This document shows, one piece after another, positions 46,116-56,041 of a DNA stretch of 64,000 bases. The stretch comes from G963664115 sp965263045. Its GTDB lineage: Bacteria; Acidobacteriota; Terriglobia; 20CM-2-55-15. The stretch spans positions 3,782,001 through 3,846,000 of the forward strand of contig CBDHGK010000041.1 of NCBI GenBank assembly GCA_965263045.1, written 5' to 3'. Both the position numbers and the translations under genes were made by a program. The notes beneath the pieces were generated by a model, which had not been told where the DNA came from, searched no databases, and saw only the letters and a list, made by a program, of their open reading frames with translations. Position 1 is the first letter of the stretch. Each line of letters starts with the position of its first letter.

Positions 46116-46514
46116 GTGTCTTTTGTGGACGGCTGGTCCCGGACCGGGGACCAGGGTGTTCTCGACACCGACGGCTACCTCCGACTCGTCGCTCGAATCA
46201 AAGAGCTGATTAATCGGGGTGGCGAAAAGATTTCTCCACGTGAGATCGACGAAGTCTTGCTCACACACCCGGATGTTGCTGAAGCGGTGTGTTTTGGCGT
46301 GCCACATAAAACATGGGGTGAGGAAGTGGCTGCGGCGGTGATCTTGAAGGACGGTGCGAGCCCACCGGACCTGTTGGCTTTCTGCAAGGAACGTCTTGCT
46401 GATTTCAAACGCCCAAAAACAATTCATGTCACGGACACCATACCGCGGACCGCAACCGGCAAGGTTCATCGGCGCGCGGTGGCTGAGCTTTCACTGTCAT
46501 TGATCCACGATTAA
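46116..46514 (+). pseudogene. C-terminal remnant of an acyl-CoA synthetase (oxalyl-CoA-synthetase-like)
   Basis: About 130 codons matching the last quarter of AMP-binding CoA ligases: GWSRTGDQGVLDTDGYL, the hinge KELINRGGEKISPREIDEVL, and the terminal catalytic Lys in PRTATGKVHRR. The whole N-terminal ATP-binding domain is missing, and no frame upstream carries it, so the protein cannot work as a ligase. It points the same way as the formyl-CoA transferase gene; the sequence style fits ligases for oxalate or similar small acids, but that is an inference. Confidence 0.7.
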
Positions 46515-46800
46515 TGTATAGGACGCGCAAGAAGAGACGGCTGTATGGACTGTTGAGGGTATCGCGGTGACCCGACTCCAGCGGGCCGGTATTTCGGCTG
46601 ACTTGATCGGTGTTGGAGAGAAGGAATCAGAACGGTCTACCCTAAAATGAAACGCTCGAGTTAGTCGAGCGGCGTACACCGAGCAGAGAAGCTGAATATT
46701 AGGTTAGTATTGGGATCTTGCCCTGATGCGGCCGGGCATTCCCGGAGCAGTCGGGCGCGCAATACTACAACATCGTTAGAACGATCAGAAGAGGATAGTC

Positions 46801-48048
46801 ATGGGAAAAGCTCTGGAGGGTGTTCGGATCCTGGATATGACACACGTGCAGTCGGGACCCACCAGCACCCAGATTCTGGCGTGGTTTGGTGCCGACGTGA
46901 TCAAGATCGAGCGGCCGGGTACGGGAGATGCCACGCGCAGCCAGCTGCGCGACATTCCCGACGTCGACAGCCTCTATTTCACGATGCTGAACGCCAACAA
47001 GCGCAGCGTGACGCTGAACCCCAAGACCGAAGCGGGCAACAAGATCTTCGCGAAGCTGATCAAAGAATGCGACGTGATGGTGGAAAACTTTGCACCGGGA
47101 GCCATCGATCGTATGGGCTTTCCGTGGGAGAAAATCCAGGAAATCAATCCCCGCATGATCTACGCATCGGTCAAGGGATTCGGTCCCGGACCCTTCGAGG
47201 ATTGCAAGGTCTACGAAAACGTCGCCCAGTGCACGGGTGGGTCGGCGTCAACAACCGGCGAGATCGACCGTGTGCCGTTGGTGACAGGGGCACAGATCGG
47301 CGACTCGGGCACAGGCATTCATCTGGTCGCGGGCATTCTGGCTGCTCTGCTTCATCGCGAGAAGAGCGGGCGGGGTCAACGCGTGGTCTGCGCCATGCAG
47401 GATGCGGTGCTGAACCTGTGCCGGGTGAAACTCCGCGACCAGCAGCGGCTGAAGCACGGGCCCCTCAAGGAATACCCCCAATACCCCAACGGCACTTTCG
47501 GAGACGCCGTACCGCGCGCCGGTAATGCATCCGGTGGAGGCCACCCGGGTTGGATCGTCAAGTGCAAGGGCTGGGAGACTGATCCGGACGCCTACACCTA
47601 TGTCATCATCCAGGCACAGGCCTTCGCGGCTCTCGCCAAGGTGATCGGTCATGAGGACTGGCTGGAGGATCCGGATTACAATACGCCGGATGCGCGCGCG
47701 CCAAGAATGGCCCACGTCGTCGCGGAAATCGAAAAGTGGACCATGACCAAAGATAAGATGGAGGTGATGTCCACCCTCAATCCCTTGAATGTGCCCTGTG
47801 GACCGATCCTTTCGATGAAGGAACTGGCTGAAGAGCCGGCCTTGCGGGCCACCGGTACGGTTGTGGAAGTGGACCATCCCGAGCGCGGCAAATATCTGAC
47901 CGTCGGCAGCCCGATCAAGCTGTCGGATTCACCCGCCGATGTCCAACGCGCACCGTTGCTGGGGGAACACACCGACGAAGTCCTCAGAACCGTCCTGGAC
48001 CTGGACGACAAAGACATCGAAGCCGCTCGCGAGCAAGGCGCGATCTAA
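46801..48048 (+). CDS. frc: Formyl-CoA:oxalate CoA-transferase family protein
   Basis: A 415-residue class III CoA-transferase (CaiB/BaiF). The catalytic Asp is Asp168 in GAQIGDSGTGIHL. The glycine-rich loop GGGHPGWIVKCKGWETD and the tail LLGEHTDEVL match formyl-CoA transferases closely, which move CoA between formate and oxalate in the cytoplasm. AGAGGA lies before the ATG. No oxalyl-CoA decarboxylase is seen nearby; a ligase remnant precedes it and a ketopantoate-reductase-like gene follows after 18 bp. Confidence 0.85.
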   Translation: MGKALEGVRILDMTHVQSGPTSTQILAWFGADVIKIERPGTGDATRSQLRDIPDVDSLYFTMLNANKRSVTLNPKTEAGNKIFAKLIKECDVMVENFAPGAIDRMGFPWEKIQEINPRMIYASVKGFGPGPFEDCKVYENVAQCTGGSASTTGEIDRVPLVTGAQIGDSGTGIHLVAGILAALLHREKSGRGQRVVCAMQDAVLNLCRVKLRDQQRLKHGPLKEYPQYPNGTFGDAVPRAGNASGGGHPGWIVKCKGWETDPDAYTYVIIQAQAFAALAKVIGHEDWLEDPDYNTPDARAPRMAHVVAEIEKWTMTKDKMEVMSTLNPLNVPCGPILSMKELAEEPALRATGTVVEVDHPERGKYLTVGSPIKLSDSPADVQRAPLLGEHTDEVLRTVLDLDDKDIEAAREQGAI

Positions 48049-48066
48049 GCCAGGGAGACAGTTGTT

Positions 48067-49128
48067 TTGAAATACAACGTACTTGTTCTGGGCGCCTCCT
48101 ACGGCTCACTGTTCAGCACCAAGCTGTTGATGGCGGGTCACGGTGCCACGTTGGTCTGCACCAAACCCACTGCGGAGTTGATCAACAACGAAGGGACTGT
48201 CGTGCGTTTCCCGGTTCGTGGTCGAAATTCACCTGTTGAGATTTCATCGGAAGGACTGTCGGGCACACTTTCTGCGACGGCTCCAGGTGACGTCGACCCG
48301 AGCCAATTCGACCTGGTCATTCTGGGGATGCAGGAAGCCCAGTATGGATCCGCGGGTGTCAAGGAACTGATGGCCCGCATTGCGGCGACACGCGTGCCGG
48401 CTCTGGCGATCATGAACATGCCGCCACTGCCCTATCTGGAACGGGTTCCCGGACTTTCGACCGATACACTCGAACCATGTTACGCGGACCCCTCCGTCTG
48501 GGAAGGTTTCGAGCCCGGCCTGACCTCGCTGGCGAGTCCCGATCCCCAGGCGTTTCGCCCTCCGAACGAGCCAAAGAATATTCTACAGGTGGGTCTGCCC
48601 ACCAACTTCAAGGCCGCCCGCTTTGCCGACGACGCACCCACCGAGATTCTTCGGAACCTGGAAACCGATATTGCAGCTGCGCGCTTCGATCCCGGTGATG
48701 GCGCAATCGAAATTCCTGTGAAACTCAAGGTGCACGAGTCCATCTTCGTGCCACTGGCCAAGTGGCCCATGTTGCTCGCCGGCAACTACCGCTGCATCAA
48801 GGCCGAAGAGATGATCCCGATCCGCGACGCCGTGCACGGAAGCGTCGACAAGTCGAGAGAGATTTACAGCTGGGTGTGGAAACTCTGTACCGGGTTGGGA
48901 GCCGCCGACGGAGACCTCGTTCCTTTCGAGAAATACGCCAAGGCGGCCGAAGGCCTGGCGAACCCCTCATCCGCGGCACGCGCACTCTTTGGTGGAGCGG
49001 AACACATCGAACGCGTCGACTGCCTGGTTCGCCGGATCGCCAGCCAGCAGGGAGTCTCCTCCGACACGCTGGATGAGATCGTTCAGTTGGTGGACGACCG
49101 GGTTGGAAAGAATCGCGCGGCCCGCTGA
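48067..49128 (+). CDS. Ketopantoate-reductase-like (ApbA/PanE N-terminal) protein
   Basis: A 353-residue protein with an N-terminal Rossmann domain: YNVLVLGASYGSLFSTKLLMAGH, then DLVILGMQEAQYG. The GxGxxG motif is altered to G-A-S-Y-G-S. The C-terminal half is helical and lacks the clear ketopantoate-reductase Lys/Asn/Ser set, so the substrate is probably another 2-oxo or beta-hydroxy acid. The start is TTG with AGGGAGA upstream. It is likely an operon partner of the formyl-CoA transferase gene. Confidence 0.65.
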   Translation: MKYNVLVLGASYGSLFSTKLLMAGHGATLVCTKPTAELINNEGTVVRFPVRGRNSPVEISSEGLSGTLSATAPGDVDPSQFDLVILGMQEAQYGSAGVKELMARIAATRVPALAIMNMPPLPYLERVPGLSTDTLEPCYADPSVWEGFEPGLTSLASPDPQAFRPPNEPKNILQVGLPTNFKAARFADDAPTEILRNLETDIAAARFDPGDGAIEIPVKLKVHESIFVPLAKWPMLLAGNYRCIKAEEMIPIRDAVHGSVDKSREIYSWVWKLCTGLGAADGDLVPFEKYAKAAEGLANPSSAARALFGGAEHIERVDCLVRRIASQQGVSSDTLDEIVQLVDDRVGKNRAAR

Positions 49129-49304
49129 CGGCGCCAGCCAATCGGCCCTCGAATTCGATCGTGTCTTCGGATTGACAGTTTAATCGGCGTGGTGCGTCGG
49201 TGTAAGATAACGATCAAATCCTGCCCGAAGAATGCTCGGCCGACCGTAACCACGGGCGGCCAACTCCGATTTTCGCAAGCCATCTGTTAGAATTCGCCAA
49301 ACAC

Positions 49305-50780
49305 ATGCCCGAAAAAGATCCCCTAGACGAGCTTCCACTTCCGAGCACTTCAATCCGGGGACTGGTGAAGCACTTCGGTCCCGGAATGATTCTGATGATG
49401 ACGGGGATCGGAACCAGCCACCTGATTACGGCGCCGGCCGCCGGGGGGCGCTTCGGTTATGCCTTGCTCTGGTGTATTCCCGTCGCCTATATCTTTAAGT
49501 ACTACGGGTTTGAAATGGCGTTCCGGTTCACCCACGCAACCGGCCGGAGCATGCTGGACGCCTATTCGACGGCATGGAAGAAGTGGCCGCTCTGGTATGT
49601 TCTCCTGACGACGCTGATCCAGTGTGTGATCGGGCAGGCGGGGCGACTCGTGGCCGCCGCCGCCGTATTGTTCTATTTCTTCTCCGAATACCTGGGACTG
49701 GTACTTCCGATTCCCCTGTTCGCCTTTGGCCTTGGCATCGTGTCCATCGCGATCCTGTTGACCGGGCGCTACCGGGCTCTGGAAGTCGTATCAAAGGTTT
49801 TTGCCGGAATGCTGGTTCTGGCCAGCGTCGGGGTATACCTGGTGGAGCCGGCTCCTCTGTCGGCCATGGGCAATTTCTTCATGGTTCAGGTGCCCGGCGG
49901 CTCCTGGCTCGTCATCGCGGCGTTTCTGGGCTTACTGCCCACCGGAATCGACGTTTCTTTGCAGGCGTCGGAATGGGGCAAGGCGAAGCGTGTCGGGATG
50001 GGCGCCATCCGGGAAACCCTGGAAAAAGAGGGCAAGGTCCCCACGTTTGACCCCTTCGTTTCTACCCGGGACGACCTTACCGTCAACACAGAAGTGCTCT
50101 CTCCCCATGCGCTGGAGTACTGCCGCCGATGGTTTCATATCGGCCTGTGGGATTTCCGCGCCGGGCACGTCATCTCGTTTTTTCTCGCATGTATCTTCTT
50201 GTTGCTTGCCGCGGTGTGGCTCTACCCCAACCCGGTGGAGGGGAACGCCGTAATAGGCGAGATCGGTCGCGTCTTCAGCGACAGCGTGGGTCCATCCATG
50301 ATGGTCGTGTTCATGATCGGTGCATTCGCGGCCACGTTCTCGACCGCCTTCAACTACTTCGATGGGTGGCCGAGGGTCGTCGGCGCGTGTTGCCGCAACC
50401 TGTTCCGTTCTACGTCTGAATTCCAGGGGGTTTCCGTCGATCAGCTGGGACCGGAGCACCGTCGGCGATGGTATTCCGAATACAACATCTATCGCATAAC
50501 GATGTTCTTTTCGCTGGTGGCTGCGACTTCCCTGATCGCGGGAATGCCGAGACCGGTCTGGCTTGTCCTCGTCGCGTCCGCTCTGGCCTTCTTTGTCGCA
50601 CCCGTCATATTCTTCCTCAACCTCTTCTACTGCTTCACCGTGATTCCAAAGAAGGACCGGGTCTTTTATCCGTCGACTTTCGCCACGTGGTTCAGTTGGA
50701 TCAGCATGGGCGTGTTCGCTGTGATGAGCTTCGTCCTCATCATGGCCCGTGTCTTCCAGATCCCATTATTCGGCGCTTGA
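49305..50780 (+). CDS. Nramp-related transporter lacking canonical metal motifs
   Basis: A 491-residue membrane protein with about eleven helices arranged as in Nramp/APC-fold transporters. The first helix reads GPGMILMMTGIGTSHLITAP where Nramp has D-P-G-N, and the sixth-helix M-P-H motif is replaced by LLPTGIDVSLQ. It therefore belongs to a divergent branch that may carry something other than Mn or Fe, possibly magnesium or an organic substrate. A hydrophilic insert (KRVGMGAIRETLEKEGKVP and onward) lies in the middle. Convergent with the malate-synthase-like gene 6 bp away. Confidence 0.7.
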   Translation: MPEKDPLDELPLPSTSIRGLVKHFGPGMILMMTGIGTSHLITAPAAGGRFGYALLWCIPVAYIFKYYGFEMAFRFTHATGRSMLDAYSTAWKKWPLWYVLLTTLIQCVIGQAGRLVAAAAVLFYFFSEYLGLVLPIPLFAFGLGIVSIAILLTGRYRALEVVSKVFAGMLVLASVGVYLVEPAPLSAMGNFFMVQVPGGSWLVIAAFLGLLPTGIDVSLQASEWGKAKRVGMGAIRETLEKEGKVPTFDPFVSTRDDLTVNTEVLSPHALEYCRRWFHIGLWDFRAGHVISFFLACIFLLLAAVWLYPNPVEGNAVIGEIGRVFSDSVGPSMMVVFMIGAFAATFSTAFNYFDGWPRVVGACCRNLFRSTSEFQGVSVDQLGPEHRRRWYSEYNIYRITMFFSLVAATSLIAGMPRPVWLVLVASALAFFVAPVIFFLNLFYCFTVIPKKDRVFYPSTFATWFSWISMGVFAVMSFVLIMARVFQIPLFGA

Positions 50781-50786
50781 AATCGG

Positions 50787-52679
50787 CTAAGAAGCCTCGA
50801 AATCGAGATTGCGCGTGATGCGCTCTCCCCTGGAGCGGAGTGCGTCGATGTACATCGTGATGCGGTTCTTTGCGGTTTCGAGGTCGTGATTGTTCAGGTT
50901 GAGGTTCAGCAGGTCGACGTACCAGGGTGCCTTGACCGCATCGGTGACGTAACGATCGACGATCTCCCGGGAAATCGGAAGGGTCGTGTCTTTCGAATCG
51001 TCGTGGACGTTGCGGGTGCTCGCACCGCGTAACTTTTCGTACTCTTCCTCCAAAAGCCGACGGAATAATTCCAAGGTGAAGGTGTCTCCCTCCTGTGCCC
51101 CGGTTTCGGTGTCGTCTTGGGTCAGACGGGCCCCCTTGTGCAGCCATTCCCAGAGGATACTGAGCCGGATCTCACCCGTGGCCATATCTTCCATCAGGTA
51201 CAGGACGTCGTCATTCTCGAAGAAGTCGGCCGGCTTGAGTGCGGCGGCCTGAAAACCCCGGCCGAAGGCGTTGCCGTACTGCATTCCCACACTGAGCAGG
51301 TCGCGTGTTCCGCGAACGGTGCGGGGGGCCGGTTCCAGCATGAACAGCCCGTCTGCATCCGCATCGGTGTAGGTCAGGGGCGGAAACTCCCGGTCCAGCT
51401 GGTTCTGACGGCCCGCTTTTTCCCAAACCGGTCGGACAATGTGGACCATCTTCCAGTGGGCGACCCACTTGCCACTCGCACCTTCACTCTCTTCACGTTC
51501 CGCGCCGGCAACGGCCTTCTTCATGCTGGCTTCGACTCCCGCGTCGGTGCCGACGGGGATGTTGGGCTCCATCCCGCCCTGCCACAGGGCATGGCGGCCG
51601 TCGTGATCGGGGGTGGCCACCGCGCACCGGACGCGATCCTCGTAAGTCCGCATGTAGCCGTAGGTCATGACGATGGAGTCGATGTTCGGATTTACGAAAT
51701 CGGAATCCCACGCCATGGCGTCGGAAACACTGTTGATGTAGTCCCACCGGCCGGTATTGAAACCGATGAAGTGGGCCCCCAGAGCCGCACGGATTTCCAT
51801 CAGCTGGAAGCAGGCCTCGACCTGCTCGACCAGGACATAGACTTTTATGCTACCGACAGGCAGGGCCAGGTGTTGCTCGAGTCGGGTCAACAAAGTGTTC
51901 CAGACGGCGGCATCTTCGGCAGTCTGAATCTTCGGGAGGTAGAGAACGATCGACGAGCCCGCCTGACCGAGGCGCTCTTGGTTGTTCACCACGTACAGAA
52001 CGGTGTCGACGACGGAAGCCGAGAATCCGCTCCCGTCTCCGCAGCATATATGGCGGTCATCGAGGTGCAGGCCCCGGGCCCGGAAGATCTTCGTCGTAAA
52101 ATCGAGCTGTTGCTCCCAGCTGTGGATGATGGGGCGGCCGAAGAACGAGCGACCCCAGTCGTTCATACTCCCGGCGACCTGTTCGGCCACGGTGAGAAAG
52201 ACCGGATCCCGGGCGATGGCCAACTTGAGGTTCCGCTGGTTCTCAAGTGACATCGTCGAGACCTGCCCGAGGGCATCTTCGCCATCGAACATCCAACCGT
52301 CCGCACCGGAGAGGAGCGCATAGGCCACGTTGCGGATACTGCTTTCCACGGGTGCGCGCGGCTTCGCCGCCGGACCGGTGCCCTGCACCCACTGCCGCCC
52401 GAGGTCGTCCGGTATGTCCGACCCCTCGAAATTCCCTGCGCGTGCATCCGCTACCGTCAGGCTGGTTCCGGGGACCGTCGAAGAAGGGTCCAGAAAGCGG
52501 ATTCGCTCGTGATCCCGCGCCCTTTGCGCCCGGCGCTCGATCCGTGCCGTCATCACTTCCACACGCTGCCGGTTTACGTCAGCCAGCGCCGCCATGGCAT
52601 CCAGTGCGGCCGGTGTATACACGTCCGAAAAGGACTCCTCGAGGTTCTGTCGTATCTTCAGATCGGTGCTGCCTGCCAT
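50787..52679 (-). CDS. Malate synthase-like protein
   Basis: A 630-residue protein. The malate synthase signature is present: HFIGFNTGRWDYINS, together with DGEDALGQVS (an acidic Mg-binding region) and IVMTYGYMRTYEDRV. Length and order fit malate synthase A, but large parts differ from the enterobacterial enzyme, so it is a divergent member. The reaction would be acetyl-CoA plus glyoxylate to malate, or a related acyl-CoA/2-oxoacid condensation. It lies near CoA transferase and ligase genes, so a glyoxylate/oxalate theme is possible. Confidence 0.75.
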   Translation of the reverse strand: MAGSTDLKIRQNLEESFSDVYTPAALDAMAALADVNRQRVEVMTARIERRAQRARDHERIRFLDPSSTVPGTSLTVADARAGNFEGSDIPDDLGRQWVQGTGPAAKPRAPVESSIRNVAYALLSGADGWMFDGEDALGQVSTMSLENQRNLKLAIARDPVFLTVAEQVAGSMNDWGRSFFGRPIIHSWEQQLDFTTKIFRARGLHLDDRHICCGDGSGFSASVVDTVLYVVNNQERLGQAGSSIVLYLPKIQTAEDAAVWNTLLTRLEQHLALPVGSIKVYVLVEQVEACFQLMEIRAALGAHFIGFNTGRWDYINSVSDAMAWDSDFVNPNIDSIVMTYGYMRTYEDRVRCAVATPDHDGRHALWQGGMEPNIPVGTDAGVEASMKKAVAGAEREESEGASGKWVAHWKMVHIVRPVWEKAGRQNQLDREFPPLTYTDADADGLFMLEPAPRTVRGTRDLLSVGMQYGNAFGRGFQAAALKPADFFENDDVLYLMEDMATGEIRLSILWEWLHKGARLTQDDTETGAQEGDTFTLELFRRLLEEEYEKLRGASTRNVHDDSKDTTLPISREIVDRYVTDAVKAPWYVDLLNLNLNNHDLETAKNRITMYIDALRSRGERITRNLDFEAS

Positions 52680-52877
52680 CGCTAACCCTCCCCGTTGGGT
52701 AACATGCTGTTGTTCGTCCTGCGATCAAGTTTCAAATCGGAAAGTAGATCCAACACGCATTTCTCACCGGTTGTCTGCCTCAGCGAGGATCCATCCGCCA
52801 ATACCCGGTTGCGGTGTGTCGGACGCGTCGATGCGGGGTCAAGGCCGCTCGTCCTCAGCCGGTTCGTCTTCTATCGG

Positions 52878-55235
52878 TTATCCGAGGGCGGCCTTCAATC
52901 GTTCGGGAGTGAACGGCACCTGACGCAGCCGTGCCCCGGTGGCGTCGAAAATCGCGTTCCCAATCGCGGCCGCGACCACGGTGATCGCCGTCTCTCCGGC
53001 ACCCATGGCTTCCCCCTCAGAGCGGTTGATCAGGACCGTTTCGATCTCAGGAATGCCCGGGCCCAGGTAGAGCGGTCGATAGGTCTGCCAGTCGATCGAT
53101 GTGATCTTTTCGTCGTCCCAGGTGACCTCTTCGAGCAATGCCCGGCTGACACCATGCAGCGCGCCTCCTTCAAGCTGATTCCGCAAACCATCCGGGTTCG
53201 AAATGGGGCCACAGTCGTTCGCAATCACGAGCCGATTCACGGCCACCGCACCGGTCTCGGAATCCACTTCCACCTCGGCCACCATCGCGCAGTACCCGTT
53301 GCCTCCCTCGTAGAGGACACAGGCGACACCACGGCCCGGGGTGATCCCCTGCCCCCGGATTTCCGGTTGCGGGGCCGGCCGGGCCTGCCACCCGGCCGCA
53401 TCGGACGCGGCCCTCAGAACTTCGATCAGGCGAGGATCACCGAGGTGACGCAGGCGATACTCGACGGGATCCTGTCGGGCAAACGCAGCGACCTCGTCGA
53501 TGAACGACTCGTGGGCAAACGTATTCTGCAGTCGCCATGGTGAACGCAGCGGTCCCGTCCAGAATGGGGACCCGACGGTGTGCGCCAGGGATCTCTGGCT
53601 CGAAACAATGCCCGTGCCACCGCACCGGCCCTCCACGCAGCCAGTGACATATGAAGGCACTGCATTTCTGTTGTTGTTGAAGTTGACGGGATCGGGCGCG
53701 ACAGTGCGGGGGTTCACCGCTTCCGGCGCGAATCCGGCCAGGAATCCGGTGACGACATTACCCGGAGTGTTGTATCCGGGCCGGCCGCCCAGCGTCGTGG
53801 ACCACGACTCGTGGTCCCAGGCCGTGATTGTGCCGTCGGCATCCAGCCCCACGCGCTGATCGATGACGAAAGCGAATCCGTAGTTTTCCCACGCCATCTC
53901 ATCTTTCCGTGTGAGTTGAACCCTCACCGGCCGGCCCACGGCCGCTGAAAGGAGCGCCGCGTCATAGGACACCGTATCCGCACCGTTGACGCCGTAACAA
54001 CCGGAGCCCATTCTAAAAATGACGCGCACGTTCTCGGGCGCGACCCCCAGAACCATGGCCGCCGTGTTCTTCATCGGGAAAACAGCCTGCGTCGCCGACC
54101 AGATCGTCGCCCTCGGTCCCTGAACATCGGCGACCGCACAGGAACTGCCGATCGAGCCGTGCATCTGGTACGGATAGTAGTAGGTGGCTTCGACCGTATT
54201 CGAGGCATCTCCCAGACGCTCATCGACATCCTGAGAGTTCACCCGCAGCGTGTCGCGCGTGGGCTGCTGATTCCGTAAATACTCGTAGAAACCGTCCTGG
54301 CCCGGTAGCCCGGCGCCCGGTGTCCAGTCGACCCTCAAGCGGATGGCGGCCTGGATCGCCTGCCAGGGTTTCTCTGCGACCACGCCGACGAAGTTGTTTC
54401 GAACCACCACCTGAACGAAGCCCGGTAGATCCTGAACGGATGCCTCATCGACTTCCACAAGCGTCGCTCCAACCGTTGGTGGTCGAACCACCTGCCCGTG
54501 GAGCATGCCGGGTACACGTACGTTGTGCACGTATTCGAATTGGCCCGTGGCTATCTCCGGAATCTCCACGCGCGGCACCGATTGCCCAAGAATCGTCGAG
54601 TCAGCCGGACGCTTCCGGCTCGCGCCCGGATCGACGGTCAGGCCGAACTCCCGTCCACCGACGAGTGCGGCGTAGGGGACGCTCCGGGACGGATCCCTCG
54701 CGACTCGGACTGCCCCCTCGCGCGCCTCAACCTGCCCGACGGGCACGCCCAGAGCGGTTGCCCCTTCCTGCAACAGTGCCTCGCGAGCCGTCGCGCAGGC
54801 GAGCGCAAGGTTTTCATGGTTGAAATTCGCGGGATGCGACTGCGCGCCCGAGGTCGTGCCCTGATCGGGTGTGCGCGCCGTATCGCACTGGACCAGCGTC
54901 ACCCGATCAAACCCCAAACTGAGTTCTTCGGCGATCAGCTGCCGCTGGGCCGTATACAGGCCCTGGCCCAGCTCACACTTGCCCGTGTAGGCCGTCACAG
55001 CCCCGTCGGTCCCAACCGCGATCCATGAGTCCAAGCGGTTACTACCCACACCGTTCAGGCCCTGAACCGGCGATCGCAGGGCTCCCCGGCCCGGGGGAGG
55101 CTTGGTTGCCGTCACGCTGAATCCCACGATCATGGCACCGGATGCTTTCAGGAAACTTCTGCGCGATATGCCGGCACTCTCGAGTGCGGCCATTGCATCG
55201 GCCGTCCATGCGTTCGACACGTCCGGAGATCTCAT
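52878..55235 (-). CDS. Molybdenum-hydroxylase large subunit (isoquinoline 1-oxidoreductase beta-type)
   Basis: A 785-residue subunit of the xanthine dehydrogenase family. The chosen ATG overlaps the stop of the small subunit by 4 bp; upstream starts would lie inside that gene. A Tat signal follows (SRRSFLKASGAMIVGFSV near residue 25), so the enzyme is exported folded. Body blocks include VGSNRLDSWIAVG, GKCELGQGLYTAQRQLIAEEL and GAGETAITVVAAAIGNA near the end, carrying the active-site Glu of GAGE. It hydroxylates N-heterocycles or oxidises aldehydes in the periplasm using a molybdopterin cofactor. The substrate is unknown. Confidence 0.85.
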   Translation of the reverse strand: MRSPDVSNAWTADAMAALESAGISRRSFLKASGAMIVGFSVTATKPPPGRGALRSPVQGLNGVGSNRLDSWIAVGTDGAVTAYTGKCELGQGLYTAQRQLIAEELSLGFDRVTLVQCDTARTPDQGTTSGAQSHPANFNHENLALACATAREALLQEGATALGVPVGQVEAREGAVRVARDPSRSVPYAALVGGREFGLTVDPGASRKRPADSTILGQSVPRVEIPEIATGQFEYVHNVRVPGMLHGQVVRPPTVGATLVEVDEASVQDLPGFVQVVVRNNFVGVVAEKPWQAIQAAIRLRVDWTPGAGLPGQDGFYEYLRNQQPTRDTLRVNSQDVDERLGDASNTVEATYYYPYQMHGSIGSSCAVADVQGPRATIWSATQAVFPMKNTAAMVLGVAPENVRVIFRMGSGCYGVNGADTVSYDAALLSAAVGRPVRVQLTRKDEMAWENYGFAFVIDQRVGLDADGTITAWDHESWSTTLGGRPGYNTPGNVVTGFLAGFAPEAVNPRTVAPDPVNFNNNRNAVPSYVTGCVEGRCGGTGIVSSQRSLAHTVGSPFWTGPLRSPWRLQNTFAHESFIDEVAAFARQDPVEYRLRHLGDPRLIEVLRAASDAAGWQARPAPQPEIRGQGITPGRGVACVLYEGGNGYCAMVAEVEVDSETGAVAVNRLVIANDCGPISNPDGLRNQLEGGALHGVSRALLEEVTWDDEKITSIDWQTYRPLYLGPGIPEIETVLINRSEGEAMGAGETAITVVAAAIGNAIFDATGARLRQVPFTPERLKAALG

Positions 55236-55699
55236 GCCTTCACCTCTTCGGCATATCGCCGGATGGCCCGCATGATGCGTACATGGGCCGCGCACCGGCA
55301 CAGCACACCCGACATCGCCTGCCCGATATCGGCGTCGGATGCGTCCGGGTTCCGATCCAGAAATGCTTTTGCCGTGAGAATGACGCCGTTGATACAGAAA
55401 CCACACTGCATCGCCTGCTCATCGATGAAGGCTTGCTGAATCGAGTGCGGCCGCTGGGGCGTCCCGAGTCCTTCAAGCGTCGTGATTTCCGATCCCGCAA
55501 CACCCGCGACGGGCGTGATACACGAACGCTGTGCCTCGCCGGCGACGATGACCGTGCAGGACCCACACTGACCCAGACCACAGCCAAATTTCGGGCCCCG
55601 GAGTTCAAGATCGTCACTGAGCACATAGAGAAGGGGGGTCGACGGGTCCACGTCCACAGTGCGGTTGCTCCCGTTGACGTTCAGATCAAGTATGGCCAT
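55232..55699 (-). CDS. Molybdenum-hydroxylase [2Fe-2S] subunit (isoquinoline 1-oxidoreductase alpha-type)
   Basis: A 155-residue electron-transfer subunit with two [2Fe-2S] clusters. The plant-type cluster is bound by FGCGLGQCGSCTV plus a later Cys, the second by QCGFC and LCRC. GGAGAGGAG lies before the chosen ATG. It pairs with the Tat-exported large subunit. The subunit without a FAD partner implies cytochrome c or azurin as acceptor rather than NAD. Confidence 0.9.
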   Translation of the reverse strand: MAILDLNVNGSNRTVDVDPSTPLLYVLSDDLELRGPKFGCGLGQCGSCTVIVAGEAQRSCITPVAGVAGSEITTLEGLGTPQRPHSIQQAFIDEQAMQCGFCINGVILTAKAFLDRNPDASDADIGQAMSGVLCRCAAHVRIMRAIRRYAEEVKA

Positions 55700-56041
55700 C
55701 GCAGCTCCTCTCCGGGTCGGGGGACCGCTCAATTCTCGGAAAGCGACTCAGGAATTGCTCCCGATTGTACGCACGTCCGGGTTGGATGTACACCGTTTGA
55801 AAAGCTTGTCGTGGTCTGAGTGGGATCAACCGGGCGATCGGCGTAGGCCGCAGCTGAACGGGAACTTTTGTTGTGTTTCCTGACCCGGAAAGCCCACAGT
55901 GTGGCTGGACCGGCAAAACCTAAATACTTGCAGCGAGTCCAGACAATGTCGCATCGACAATGCCGTTGAACGACATCGCCGACTCGGGTAACCTCAGGAC
56001 ACGAACCCAGCCACGCAGAGGATTCAGACGAGGAGATCCAC

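Noticed and set aside
46653..46671. Hairpin CGCTCGA / TCGAGCG as a terminator
   Set aside because: There is no run of T after it and it lies upstream of frc, not at a gene end. It may be chance.
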